Positions 50,601-64,000 of a stretch of DNA of 64,000 bases are shown in pieces. The stretch is taken from the NCBI GenBank assembly GCA_023053545.1, contig JAKZAN010000079.1:1-64000 (forward strand), read 5' to 3'. The DNA comes from Lepidurus packardi (Eukaryota; Arthropoda; Branchiopoda; Notostraca; Triopsidae). Within the stretch, counting starts at the first letter, position 1; each line of letters begins with the position of its first letter. The notes under the pieces are model-generated. The model was not told where the DNA came from. It saw only the letters and a program-made list of their open reading frames with translations, and did no database searches. The position numbers and the translations under genes were made by a program.

Positions 50601-53600
50601 TTACGGACTGAATTAATTCCTTACGGACTGAATTATTTCCTTACGGACTGAATTAATTCTTTAGGATTGATTGAATTCCTTACGGACTGAATTAATTCGT
50701 TAATTAATTCCTTACGGACTGAATTAATTTCATACGGACTGAATTAATCCATTACGGATTGAATTAATTCCTTACGTACTGAACTTATTCCTTACGGATT
50801 GAATTAATTCCTTACGGACTGAATTAATTGCTTACGGACTGAATTTATACCTTACGGACTGAATTAAATCCTTACGGACAGAATTAATTCCAAACGGACT
50901 GAATTAATTCCTTACGGACTTAATTTATTCCTTACGGACTGAATTAATTCCTTACGGACTGAATTAATTCCTTACGGACTGAATTATTTCCTTACGGACT
51001 GAATTAACTCTGTAGGATTGATTGAATTCCATTCTTACGGAATTAATTCCTTACGTACTGAACTTACTCCTTACGGACTGAATTAATTCCTTACGGACTG
51101 AATTAATTCCTTACGGACAGAATTAGTTCCTTACGGACTGAATTATTTCCTTACGGACTGAATTAATTCTTTAGGATTGATTGAATTCCTTACGGACTGA
51201 ATTAATTCCTTAATTAATTCCTTACGGACTGAATTAATTTCATACGGACTGAATTAATTCATTACGGACTTAATTAATCCATTACGGACTGAACTAATTC
51301 CTTACGTACTGAACTTATTCCTTACGGACTGAATTAATTCCTTACGGACTGAATTAATTCCTTACGGACTGAATTAATACCTTACGGACTGAATTAAATC
51401 CTTACGGACAGAATTAATTCCATACAGACTGAATTAATTCCTTACGGACTTAATTTATTCCTTACGGACTGAATTAATTCCTTACGGACTGAATTAATTC
51501 CTTACGGACTGAATTATTTCCTTACGGACTGAATTAACTCTGTAGGATTGATTGAATTCCATTCTTACTGAATTAATTCCTTACGGACTGAATTAATTCC
51601 TTACGGACTGAATAATTTCCTTACGGACTGAATTAATTCTTTAGGATTGATTGAATTCCTTTCTTACTGAATTATTTCCTTACGGACTGAATTAATTCCT
51701 TACGGACTGAATTAATTCCTTAATTAATTCCTTACGGACTGAATTAATTTCATACGGACTAAATTAATTCATTACGGACTTAATTAATCCGTTTCGGACT
51801 GAATTAAGTCCTTACGTACTGAACTTATTCCTTACGGACTGAATTAATTCCTTACGGACTGAATTAATTCCTTACGGACTTAATTAATTCCTTACGGACT
51901 GAATTAATTCCTTACGGACTGAATTAATTCCTTACGGACTGAATTAGTTCCTCACGGACTGAATTAATTCTTTAGGATTGATTGAATTCCTTTCTTACTG
52001 AATGAATTCCTTACGGACTGAATGAATTCCTTACGGACTGATTTACTTTCATACGGACTGAATTAATTCCTTACGGACTTAATTAATCCATTACGGACTG
52101 AATTAATTCCTTACGGACTGAATTATTACATTACGGACTGAATTAATTCCTTACGGACTGAATTATTTCCTTACGGACTGAATTAATTCTTTAGGATTGA
52201 TTGAATTCCTTACGGACTGAATTAATTCCTTAATTAATTCCTTACGGACTGAATTAATTCCTTACGGACTGAATTAATTCCTTACGGACTGAATTAATAC
52301 CTTACGGACTGAATTAAATCCTTATGGACCGAATTAATTCCTTACGGACTGAATTAATTCCTTACGGACTTAATTAATTCCTTACGGACTGAATTAATTC
52401 CTTACGGACTGAATTAATTCCTTACGGACTGAATTAGTTCCTCACGGACTGAATTAATTCTTTAGGATTGATTGAATTCCTTTCTTACTGAATTAATTCC
52501 TTACGTACTGAATGAATTCCTTACGGACTGATTTACTTTCATACAGACTGAATTAATTCCTTACGGACTTAATTAATCCATTACGGACTGAATTAATTCC
52601 TTACGGACTGAATTATTACATTACGGACTGAATTAATTCCTTACGGACTGAATTATTTCCTTACGGACTGAATTAATTCTTTAGGATTGATTGAATTCCT
52701 TACGGACTGAATTAATTCGTTAATTAATTCCTTACGGACTGAATTAATTTCATACGGACTGAATTAATCCATTACGGACTGAATTAATTCCTTACGTACT
52801 GAACTTATTCCTTACGGACTGAATTAATTCCTTACGGACTGAATTAATTGCTTACGGACTGAATTTATACCTTACGGACTGAATTAAATCCTTACGGACA
52901 GAATTAATTCCAAACGGACTGAATTAATTCCTTACGGACTTAATTTATTCCTTACGGACTGAATTAATTCCTTACGGACTGAATTAATTCCTTACGGACT
53001 GAATTATTTCCTTACGGACTGAATTAACTCTGTAGGATTGATTGAATTCCATTCTTACGGAATTAATTCCTTACGTACTGAACTTATTCCTTACGGACTG
53101 AATTAATTCCTTACGGACTGAATTAATTCCTTACGGACAGAATTAATTCCTTACGGACTGAATTATTTCCTTACGGACTGAATTAATTCTTTAGGATTGA
53201 TTGAATTCCTTACGGACTGAATTAATTCCTTAATTAATTCCTTACGGACTGAATTAATTTCATACGGACTGAATTAATTCATTACGGACTTAATTAATCC
53301 ATTACGGACTGAACTAATTCCTTACGTACTGAACTTATTCCTTACGGACTGAATTAATTCCTTACGGACTGAATTAATTCCTTACGGACTGAATTAATAC
53401 CTTACGGACTGAATTAAATCCTTACGGACAGAATTAATTCCATACGGACTGAATTAATTCCTTACGGACTTAATTTATTCCTTACGGACTGAATTAATTC
53501 CTTACGGACTGAATTAATTCCTTACGGACTGAATTATTTCCTTACGGACTGAATTAACTCTGTAGGATTGATTGAATTCCATTCTTACTGAATTAATTCC

Positions 53601-56600
53601 TTACGGACTGAATTAATTCCTTACGGACTGAATAATTTCCTTACGGACTGAATTAATTCTTTAGGATTGATTGAATTCCTTTCTTACTGAATTATTTCCT
53701 TACGGACTGAATTAATTCCTTACGGACTGAATTAATTCCTTAATTAATTCCTTACGGACTGAATTAATTTCATACGGACTAAATTAATTCATTACGGACT
53801 TAATTAATCCGTTTCGGACTGAATTAAGTCCTTACGTACTGAACTTATTCCTTACGGACTGAATTAATTCCTTACGGACTGAATTAATTCCTTACGGACT
53901 TAATTAATTCCATACGGACTGAATTAATTCCTTACGGACTGAATTAATTCCTTACGGACTGAATTAGTTCCTCACGGACTGAATTAATTCTTTAGGATTG
54001 ATTGAATTCCTTTCTTACTGAATTAATTCCTTACGGACTGAATGAATTCCTTACGGACTGATTTACTTTCATACGGACTGAATTAATTCCTTACGGACTT
54101 AATTAATCCATTACGGACTGAATTAATTCCTTACGGAATGAATTATTACATTACGGACTGAATTAATTCCTTACGGACTGAATTATTTCCTTACGGACTG
54201 AATTAATTCTTTAGGATTGATTGAATTCCTTACGGACTGAATTAATTCCTTAATTAATTCCTTACGGACTGAATTAATTCCTTACGGACTGAATTAATTC
54301 CTTACGGACTGAATTAATACCTTACGGACTGAATTAAATCCTTACGGACAGAATTAATTCCATACGGACTGAATTAATTCCTTACGGACTTAATTTATTC
54401 CTTACGGACTGAATTAATTCCTTACGGACTGAATTAATTCCTTACGGACTGAATTATTTCCTTACGGAATGAATTAACTCTGTAGGATTGATTGAATTCC
54501 ATTCTTACGGAATTAATTCCTTACGGACTGAATTAATTCCTTACGGACTGAATAATTTCCTTACGGACTGAATTAATTCTTTAGGATTGATTGAATTCCT
54601 TTCTTACTGAATTATTTCCTTACGGACTGAAGTAATTCCTTACGGACTGAATTAATTCCTTACGGACTGAATTAATACCTTACGGACTGAATTAAATCCT
54701 TACGGACAGAATTAATTCCTTACGGACTGAATAATTTCCTTACGGACTGAATTAATTCTTTAGGATTGATTGAATTCCTTTCTTACTGAATTAATTTCAT
54801 ACGGACTAAATTAATTCATTACGGACTTAATTAATCCATTTCGGACTGAATTAAGTCCTTACGTACTGAACTTATTCCTTACGGACTTAATTTATTCCTT
54901 ACGGACTGAATTAATTCCTTACGGACTGAATTAATTCCTTACGGACTGAATTATTTCCTTACGGACTGAATTAACTCTGTAGGATTGATTGAATTCCATT
55001 CTTACGGAATTAATTCCTTACGGACTGAATTAATTCCTTACGGACTGAATAATTTCCTTACGGACTGAATTAATTCTTTAGGATTGATTGAATTCCTTTC
55101 TTACTGAATTATTTCCTTACGGACTGAAGTAATTCCTTACGGACTGAATTAATTCCTTACGGACTGAATTAATACCTTACGGACTGAATTAAATCCTTAC
55201 GGACAGAATTAATTCCTTACGGACTGAATAATTTCCTTACGGACTGAATTAATTCTTTAGGATTGATTGAATTCCTTTCTTACTGAATTAATTTCATACG
55301 GACTAAATTAATTCATTACGGACTTAATTAATCCATTTCGGACTGAATTAAGTCCTTACGTACTGAACTTATTCCTTACGGACTGAATTAATTCCTTACG
55401 GACTGAATTAATTCCTTACGGACTGAATTAATACCTTACGGACTGAATTAAATCCTTACGGACCGAATTAATTCCTTACGGACTGAATTAATTCCTTACG
55501 GACTTAATTAATTCCTTACTTACTGAATTAATTCCTTACGGACTGAATTAATTCCTTACGGACTGAATTAGTTAATCACGGACTGAATTAATTCTTTAGG
55601 ATTGATTGAATTCCTTTCTTACTGAGTTAATTCCTTACGGACTGAATGAATTCCTTACGGACTGATTTAGTTTTATACGGACTGAATTAATTCCTTACGG
55701 ACTTAATTAATCCATTACGGACTGAATTAATTCCTTACGGACTGAATTATTACATTACGGACAGAATTAATTCCTTACGGACTGAATTAATTCCTTACGG
55801 ACTGAATTATTTCCTTAAGGACTGAATTAATTCTTTAGGATTGATTGAATTCCTTTCTTACGGAATTAAATCCTTACGGACTGAAATAATTCCTTACGGA
55901 CTGAACTAATACCTTACGGACTGAATTAAATCCTTACGGACATAATTAACTCCTTACGGACTGAATAATTTCCTTACGGACTGAATTAATTCTTTAGGAT
56001 TGATTGAATTCCTTTCTTACTGAATTAATTCCTTACGGACTGAATTAATTCCTTACGGACTGAATTAATTCCTTAATTAATTCCTTACGGACTGAATTAA
56101 TTTCATACGGACTAAATTAATTCATTACGGACTTAATTAATCCATTTCGGACTGAACTTATTCCTTACGGACTGAATTAATTCCTTACGGACTGAATTAA
56201 TTCCTTACGGACTGAATTAATACCTGACGGACTGAATTAAATCCTTACGGACCGAATTAATTCCTTACGGACTGAATTAATTCCTTACGGACTTAATTAA
56301 TTCCTTACTTACTGAATTAATTCCTTACGGACTGAATTAATTCCTTACGGACTGAATTAGTTAATCACGGACTGAATTAATTCTTTAGGATTGATTGAAT
56401 TCCTTTCTTACTGAGTTAATTCCTTACGGACTGAATGAATTCCTTACGGACTGATTTACTTTTATACGGACTGAATTAATTCCTTACGGACTTAATTAAT
56501 CCCTTACGGACTGAATTAATTCCTTACGGACTGAATTATTACATTACGGACAGAATTAATTCCTTACGGACTGAATTAATTCCTTACGGACTGAATTATT

Positions 56601-56686
56601 TCCTTAAGGACTGAATTAATTCTTTAGGATTGGTTGAATTCCTTTCTTACGGAATTAATTCCTTACGGACTGAAATAATTCCTTAC

Positions 56687-56704
56687 GGACTGAACATTCA
56701 GTCC
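56687..56704. repeat. Inverted half-monomer hairpin in the satellite
   Basis: GGACTGAACATTCAGTCC is a perfect 8-bp inverted repeat with a 2-base centre, made where monomer sequence turns to its own reverse complement and back. The only other copy I see is at 60,528-60,545. Confidence 0.85.
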
Positions 56705-59700
56705 TTACGGACTGAATTAATTCCTTACGGACTGAATTAATACCTTACGGACTGAATTAAATCCTTACGGACCGAATTAATTCCTTACGGACTGAATTAA
56801 TTCCTTACGGACTTAATTAATTCCTTACTTACTGAATTAATTCCTTACGGACTGAATTAATTCCTTACGGACTTAATTAATTCCTTACGGACTGAATTAA
56901 TTCCTTACGGACTGAATTAATTCCTTACGGACTGAATTAGTTCCTCACGGACTGAATTAATTCTTTAGGATTGATTGAATTCCTTTCTTACTGAATTAAT
57001 TCCTTACGGACTGAATGAATTCCTTACGGACTGATTTACTTTCATACGGACTGAATTAATTCCTTACGGACTTAATTAATCCATTACGGACTGAATTAAT
57101 TCCTTACGGACTGAATTATTACATTACGGACTGAATTAATTCCTTACGGACTGAATTATTTCCTTACGGACTGAATTAATTCTTTAGGATTGATTGAATT
57201 CCTTACGGACTGAATTAATTCCTTACGGACTGAATTAATTCCTTACGGGCTGAATTAATACCTTACGGACTGAATTAAATCCTTACGGACAGAATTAATT
57301 CCATACGAACTGAATTAATTCCTTACGGACTTAATTTATTCCTTACGGACTGAATTAATTCCTTACGGACTGAATTAATTCCTTACGGACTGAATTATTT
57401 CCTTACGGACTGAATTAACTCTGTAGGATTGATTGAATTCCATTCTTACGGAATTAATTCCTTACGGACTGAATTAATTCCTTACGGACTGAATAATTTC
57501 CTTTCAGACTGAATTAATTCTTTAGGATTGATTGAATTCCTTTCTTACTGAATTATTTCCTTACGGACTGAATTAATTCCTTACGGACTGAATTAATTCC
57601 TTAATTAATTCCTTACGGACTGAATTAATTTCATACGGACTAAATTAATTCATTACGGACTTAATTAATCCATTTCGGACTGAATTAATTCCTTACGGAC
57701 TGAATTATTACATTACGGACTGAATTAATTCCTTACGGACTGAATTATTTCCTTACGGACTGAATTAATTCTTTAGGATTGATTGAATTCCTTACGGACT
57801 GAATTAAATCCTTACGGACCGAATTAATTCCTTACGGACTGAATTAATTCCTTACGGACTTAATTAATTCCTTACTTACTGAATTAATTCCTTACGGACT
57901 GAATTAATTCCTTACGGACTTAATTAATTCCTTACGGACTGAATTAATTCCTTACGGACTGAATTAATTCCTTACGGACTGAATTAGTTCCTCACGGACT
58001 GAATTAATTCTTTAGGATTGATTGAATTCCTTTCTTACTGAATTAATTCCTTACGGACTGAATGAATTCCTTACGGACTGATTTACTTTCATACGGACTG
58101 AATTAATTCCTTACGGACTTAATTAATCCATTACGGACTGAATTAATTCCTTACGGACTGAATTATTACATTACGGACTGAATTAATTCCTTACGGACTG
58201 AATTATTTCCTTACGGACTGAATTAATTCTTTAGGATTGATTGAATTCCTTACGGACTGAATTAATTCCTTACGGACTGAATTAATTCCTTACGGGCTGA
58301 ATTAATACCTTACGGACTGAATTAAATCCTTACGGACAGAATTAATTCCATACGAACTGAATTAATTCCTTACGGACTTAATTTATTCCTTACGGACTGA
58401 ATTAATTCCTTACGGACTGAATTAATTCCTTACGGACTGAATTATTTCCTTACGGACTGAATTAACTCTGTAGGATTGATTGAATTCCATTCTTACGGAA
58501 TTAATTCCTTACGGACTGAATTAATTCCTTACGGACTGAATAATTTCCTTTCAGACTGAATTAATTCTTTAGGATTGATTGAATTCCTTTCTTACTGAAT
58601 TATTTCCTTACGGACTGAATTAATTCCTTACGGACTGAATTAATTCCTTAATTAATTCCTTACGGACTGAATTAATTTCATACGGACTAAATTAATTCAT
58701 TACGGACTTAATTAATCCATTTCGGACTGAATTAAGTCCTTACGTACTGAACTTATTCCTTACGGACTTAATTTATTCCTTACGGACTGAATTAATTCCT
58801 TACGGACTGAATTAATTCCTTACGGACTGAATTATTTCCTTACGGACTGAATTAACTCTGTAGGATTGATTGAATTCCATTCTTACGGAATTAATTCCTT
58901 ACGGACTGAATTAATTCCTTACGGACTGAATAATTTCCTTACGGACTGAATTAATTCTTTAGGATTGATTGAATTCCTTTCTTACTGAATTATTTCCTTA
59001 CGGACTGAAGTAATTCCTTACGGACTGAATTAATTCCTTACGGACTGAATTAATACCTTACGGACTGAATTAAATCCTTACGGACAGAATTAATTCCTTA
59101 CGGACTGAATAATTTCCTTACGGACTGAATTAATTCTTTAGGATTGATTGAATTCCTTTCTTACTGAATTAATTTCATACGGACTAAATTAATTCATTAC
59201 GGACTTAATTAATCCATTTCGGACTGAATTAAGTCCTTACGTACTGAACTTATTCCTTACGGACTGAATTAATTCCTTACGGACTGAATTAATTCCTTAC
59301 GGACTGAATTAATACCTTACGGACTGAATTAATTCCTTACGGACTTAATTAATTCCTTACTTACTGAATTAATTCCTTACGGACTGAATTAATTCCTTAC
59401 GGACTGAATTAGTTAATCACGGACTGAATTAATTCTTTAGGATTGATTGAATTCCTTTCTTACTGAGTTAATTCCTTACGGACTGAATGAATTCCTTACG
59501 GACTGATTTAGTTTTATACGGACTGAATTAATTCCTTACGGACTTAATTAATCCATTACGGACTGAATTAATTCCTTACGGACTGAATTATTACATTACG
59601 GACAGAATTAATTCCTTACGGACTGAATTAATTCCTTACGGACTGAATTATTTCCTTAAGGACTGAATTAATTCTTTAGGATTGATTGAATTCCTTTCTT

Positions 59701-60527
59701 ACGGAATTAAATCCTTACGGACTGAAATAATTCCTTACGGACTGAACTAATACCTTACGGACTGAATTAAATCCTTACGGACATAATTAACTCCTTACGG
59801 ACTGAATAATTTCCTTACGGACTGAATTAATTCTTTAGGATTGATTGAATTCCTTTCTTACTGAATTAATTCCTTACGGACTGAATTAATTCCTTACGGA
59901 CTGAATTAATTCCTTAATTAATTCCTTACGGACTGAATTAATTTCATACGGACTAAATTAATTCATTACGGACTTAATTAATCCATTTCGGACTGAACTT
60001 ATTCCTTACGGACTGAATTAATTCCTTACGGACTGAATTAATTCCTTACGGACTGAATTAATACCTGACGGACTGAATTAAATCCTTACGGACCGAATTA
60101 ATTCCTTACGGACTGAATTAATTCCTTACGGACTTAATTAATTCCTTACTTACTGAATTAATTCCTTACGGACTGAATTAATTCCTTACGGACTGAATTA
60201 GTTAATCACGGACTGAATTAATTCTTTAGGATTGATTGAATTCCTTTCTTACTGAGTTAATTCCTTACGGACTGAATGAATTCCTTACGGACTGATTTAC
60301 TTTTATACGGACTGAATTAATTCCTTACGGACTTAATTAATCCCTTACGGACTGAATTAATTCCTTACGGACTGAATTATTACATTACGGACAGAATTAA
60401 TTCCTTACGGACTGAATTAATTCCTTACGGACTGAATTATTTCCTTAAGGACTGAATTAATTCTTTAGGATTGATTGAATTCCTTTCTTACGGAATTAAT
60501 TCCTTACGGACTGAAATAATTCCTTAC

Positions 60528-60545
60528 GGACTGAACATTCAGTCC
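60528..60545. repeat. Second copy of the inverted half-monomer hairpin
   Basis: Identical to 56,687-56,704 and displaced by exactly 3,841 bp, so it was duplicated with the surrounding higher-order unit rather than formed independently. Confidence 0.85.
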
Positions 60546-63500
60546 TTACGGACTGAATTAATTCCTTACGGACTGAATTAATACCTTACGGACTGAATTA
60601 AATCCTTACGGACCGAATTAATTCCTTACGGACTGAATTAATTCCTTACGGACTTAATTAATTCCTTACTTACTGAATTAATTCCTTACGGACTGAATTA
60701 ATTCCTTACGGACTTAATTAATTCCTTACGGACTGAATTAATTCCTTACGGACTGAATTAATTCCTTACGGACTGAATTAGTTCCTCACGGACTGAATTA
60801 ATTCTTTAGGATTGATTGAATTCCTTTCTTACTGAATTAATTCCTTACGGACTGAATGAATTCCTTACGGACTGATTTACTTTCATACGGACTGAATTAA
60901 TTCCTTACGGACTTAATTATTACATTACGGACTGAATTAATTCCTTACGGACTGAATTATTTCCTTACGGACTGAATTAATTCTTTAGGATTGATTGAAT
61001 TCCTTACGGACTGAATTAATTCCTTACGGACTGAATTAATTCCTTACGGGCTGAATTAATACCTTACGGACTGAATTAAATCCTTACGGACAGAATTAAT
61101 TCCATACGAACTGAATTAATTCCTTACGGACTTAATTTATTCCTTACGGACTGAATTAATTCCTTACGGACTGAATTAATTCCTTACGGACTGAATTATT
61201 TCCTTACGGACTGAATTAACTCTGTAGGATTGATTGAATTCCATTCTTACGGAATTAATTCCTTACGGACTGAATTAATTCCTTACGGACTGAATAATTT
61301 CCTTTCAGACTGAATTAATTCTTTAGGATTGATTGAATTCCTTTCTTACTGAATTATTTCCTTACGGACTGAATTAATTCCTTACGGACTGAATTAATTC
61401 CTTAATTAATTCCTTACGGACTGAATTAATTTCATACGGACTAAATTAATTCATTACGGACTTAATTAATCCATTTCGGACTGAATTAAGTCCTTACGTA
61501 CTGAACTTATTCCTTACGGACTGAATTAATTCCTTACGGACTGAATTAATTCCTTACGGACTGAATTAATACCTTACGGACTGAATTAAATCCTTACGGA
61601 CCGAATTAATTCCTTACGGACTGAATTAATTCCTTACGGACTTAGTTAATTCCTTACGGACTGAATTAATTCCTTACGGACTGAATTAATTCCTTACGGA
61701 CTGAATTAATTCCTCACGGACTGAATTAATTCTTTAGGATTGATTGAATTCCTTTCTTACTGAATTAATTCCTTACGGACTGAATGAATTCCTTACGGAC
61801 TGATTTTCTTTCATACGGACTGAATTAATTCCTTACGGACCTTATTAATCCATTACGGACTGAATTAATTCCTTACGGACTGAATTATTACATTACGGAC
61901 TGAATTAATTCCTTACGGACTGAATTAATTCCCTACGGACTGAATTATTACATTACGGACTGAATTAATTCCTTACGGACAGAATTAATTCCTTACGGAC
62001 TGAATTAATTCCTTACGGACTGAATTATTTCCTTAAGGACTGAATTAATTCTTTAGGATTGATTGAATTCCTTTCTTACGGAATTAAATCCTTACGGACT
62101 GAAATAATTCCTTACGGACTTAATTAATTCCTTACGGACTGAATTAATACCTTATTGACTGAATTAAATCCTTACGGACAGAATTAATTTCTTACGGACT
62201 GAATAATTTCCTTACGGACTGAATTAATTCTTTAGGATTGATTGAATTCCTTTCTTACTGAATTAATTCCTTACGGACTGAATTAATTCCTTACGGACTG
62301 AATTAATTCCTTACGGACTGAATTAATTCCTTACGGACTGAATTAATTCCTTAATTAATTCCTTACGGACTGAATTAATTTCATACGGACTAAATTAATT
62401 CATTACGGACTTAATTAATCCATTTCGGACTGAATTTAGTCCTTACGTACTGAACTTATTCCTTACGGACTGAATTAATTCCTTACGGACTGAATTAATT
62501 CCTTACGGACTGAATTAATACCTTACGGACTGAATTAAATCCTTACGGACCGAATTAATTCCTTACGGACTGAATTAATTCCTTACGGACTTAATTAATT
62601 CCATACGGACTGAATTAATTCCTTACGGACTGAATTAATTCCTTACGGACTGAATTAGTTCCTCACGGACTGAATTAATTCTTTAGGATTGATTGAATTC
62701 CTTTCTTACTGAATTAATTCCTTAAGGACTGAATGAATTCCTTACGGACTGATTTACTTTCATACGGACTGAATTAATTCCTTACGGACTTAATTAATCC
62801 ATTACGGACTGAATTAATTCCTTACGGACTGAATTATTACATTACGGACTGAATTAATTCCTTACGGACTGAATTAATTCCTTACGGACTGAATTATTAC
62901 ATTACGGACTGAATTAATTCCTTACGGACAGAATTAATTCCTTACGGACTGAATTAATTCCTTACTTACGGAATTATTTCCTTAAGGACTGAATTAATTC
63001 TTTAGGATTGATTGAATTCCTTTCTTACGGAATTAAATCCTTACGGACTGAAATAATTCCTTACGGACTTAATTAATTCCTTACGGACTGAACTAATACC
63101 TTACGGACTGAATTAATTCCTTACGGACTGAATTAATTCCTTACGGACTGAATTATTTCCTTACGGACTGAATTAACTCTGTAGGATTGATTGAATTCCA
63201 TTCTTACGGAATTAATTCCTTACGGACTGAATTAATTCCTTACGGACTGAATAATTTCCTTTCAGACTGAATTAATTCTTTAGGATTGATTGAATTCCTT
63301 TCTTACTGAATTATTTCCTTACGGACTGAATTAATTCCTTACGGACTGAATTAATTCCTTAATTAATTCCTTACGGACTGAATTAATTTCATACGGACTA
63401 AATTAATTCATTACGGACTTAATTAATCCATTTCGGACTGAATTAAGTCCTTACGTACTGAACTTATTCCTTACGGATTGAATTAATTCCTTACGGACTG

Positions 63501-64000
63501 AATTAATTCCTTACGGACTGAATTAATACCTTACGGACTGAATTAAATCCTTACGGACCGAATTAATTCCTTACGGACTGAATTAATTCCTTACGGACTT
63601 AGTTAATTCCTTACGGACTGAATTAATTCCTTACTGACTGAATTAATTCCTTACGGACTGAATTAATTCCTCACGGACTGAATTAATTCTTTAGGATTGA
63701 TTGAATTCCTTTCTTACGGAATTAAATCCTTACGGACTGAATTAATTCCTTAATTAATTCCTTACGGACTGAATTAATTTCATACGGACTAAATTAATTC
63801 ATTACGGACTTAATTAATCCATTTCGGACTGAATTAAGTCCTTACGTACTTAACTTATTCCTTACGGACTGAATTAATTCCTTACGGACTGAATTAATTC
63901 CTTACGGACTGAATTAATACCTTACGGACTGAATTAAATCCTTACCGACCGAATTAATTCCTTACGGACTGAATTATTTCCTTACGGACTTAATTAATTC

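Larger units (their letters stand above)
54790..61480. repeat. 2.8-kb segment repeated at a displacement of 3,841 bp
   Basis: About 54,790-57,680 is repeated at about 58,671-61,480. GTTAATCACGG sites at 55,571 and 56,360 recur at 59,412 and 60,201, and the hairpin variant at 56,687 recurs at 60,528. On either side the displacement changes to 3,881 and 3,801 by losses of 40 bp, two whole monomers. Confidence 0.8.
22898..64000. repeat. 20-bp satellite DNA array with higher-order structure, at least 41.1 kb
   Basis: The consensus monomer is CCTTACGGACTGAATTAATT (35% G+C), about 2,000 tandem copies without interruption to the window end. Each monomer is a perfect 10-bp palindrome, GAATTAATTC, alternating with the non-palindromic CTTACGGACT. 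Common variants are TTAATTAATT for GAATTAATT, AATACC for AATTCC, and CGTACTGAACTTATT. All reading frames on both strands meet stops every few codons, so the array is not coding. I see no embedded transposon or unique sequence. Such arrays are typical of centromeric, pericentromeric or subtelomeric heterochromatin; which one applies cannot be told here. Confidence 0.97.

Noticed and set aside
22898..64000. CRISPR-like regular repeats
   Set aside because: The 20-bp units are directly adjacent with no unique spacers; this is satellite DNA.
22898..64000. Possible repetitive protein encoded by the satellite
   Set aside because: TGA and TAA occur in every monomer, and since 20 is not a multiple of 3 they fall in all frames; the reverse strand also has TAA in each monomer.

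Overview
The window looks like invertebrate, probably arthropod, nuclear DNA. The only recognisable genes belong to one Bel/Pao-type LTR retrotransposon, a metazoan lineage, and nothing looks bacterial or organellar. The species cannot be told from the sequence.

Layout. (1) 1-16,319 is AT-rich, single-copy-looking non-coding DNA. I find no gene, tRNA or rRNA there that I can defend, only short repeats, hairpins and microsatellites, plus a small CRE-like (TGACGTCA) repeat cluster at 7.0-7.25 kb. (2) 16,320-22,902 is a complete Bel/Pao retrotransposon of 6,573 bp. It has two LTRs of 296 bp that appear identical, a 5-bp target-site duplication (AATAC), a primer-binding site matching tRNA-Phe, and a gag-protease-RT-RNase H-integrase coding region with no envelope gene. 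The coding region is broken at seven places, and every break moves the reading frame by +1. Four of the seven fall at runs of four G or C. Such a uniform pattern looks more like extra-base errors, or a copy moved by another element's proteins, than slow decay. (3) 22,898-64,000 (41.1 kb, running off the window) is an unbroken satellite array of a 20-bp monomer, consensus CCTTACGGACTGAATTAATT, about 2,000 copies. It contains a 19-bp marker variant, a 12-bp truncated variant and nested higher-order repeats (tandem units of 2,691/2,711, 1,489 and about 1,371 bp, and a segment repeated at a displacement of 3,841 bp).

How the parts relate. The target-site duplication shows that the retrotransposon inserted exactly at the left edge of the satellite: the left flank is unique DNA, while the right flank is already in register with the higher-order repeat. 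The first 20 bases of the LTR contain a palindrome, TTACGGACAAGTCCGTAA, whose arms equal the core octamer TTACGGAC of the satellite monomer. Whether this reflects chance, target choice or a shared origin is the most interesting open question here. The second is the layered organisation of the array, which resembles centromeric or pericentromeric satellite, although nothing in the sequence proves that role.
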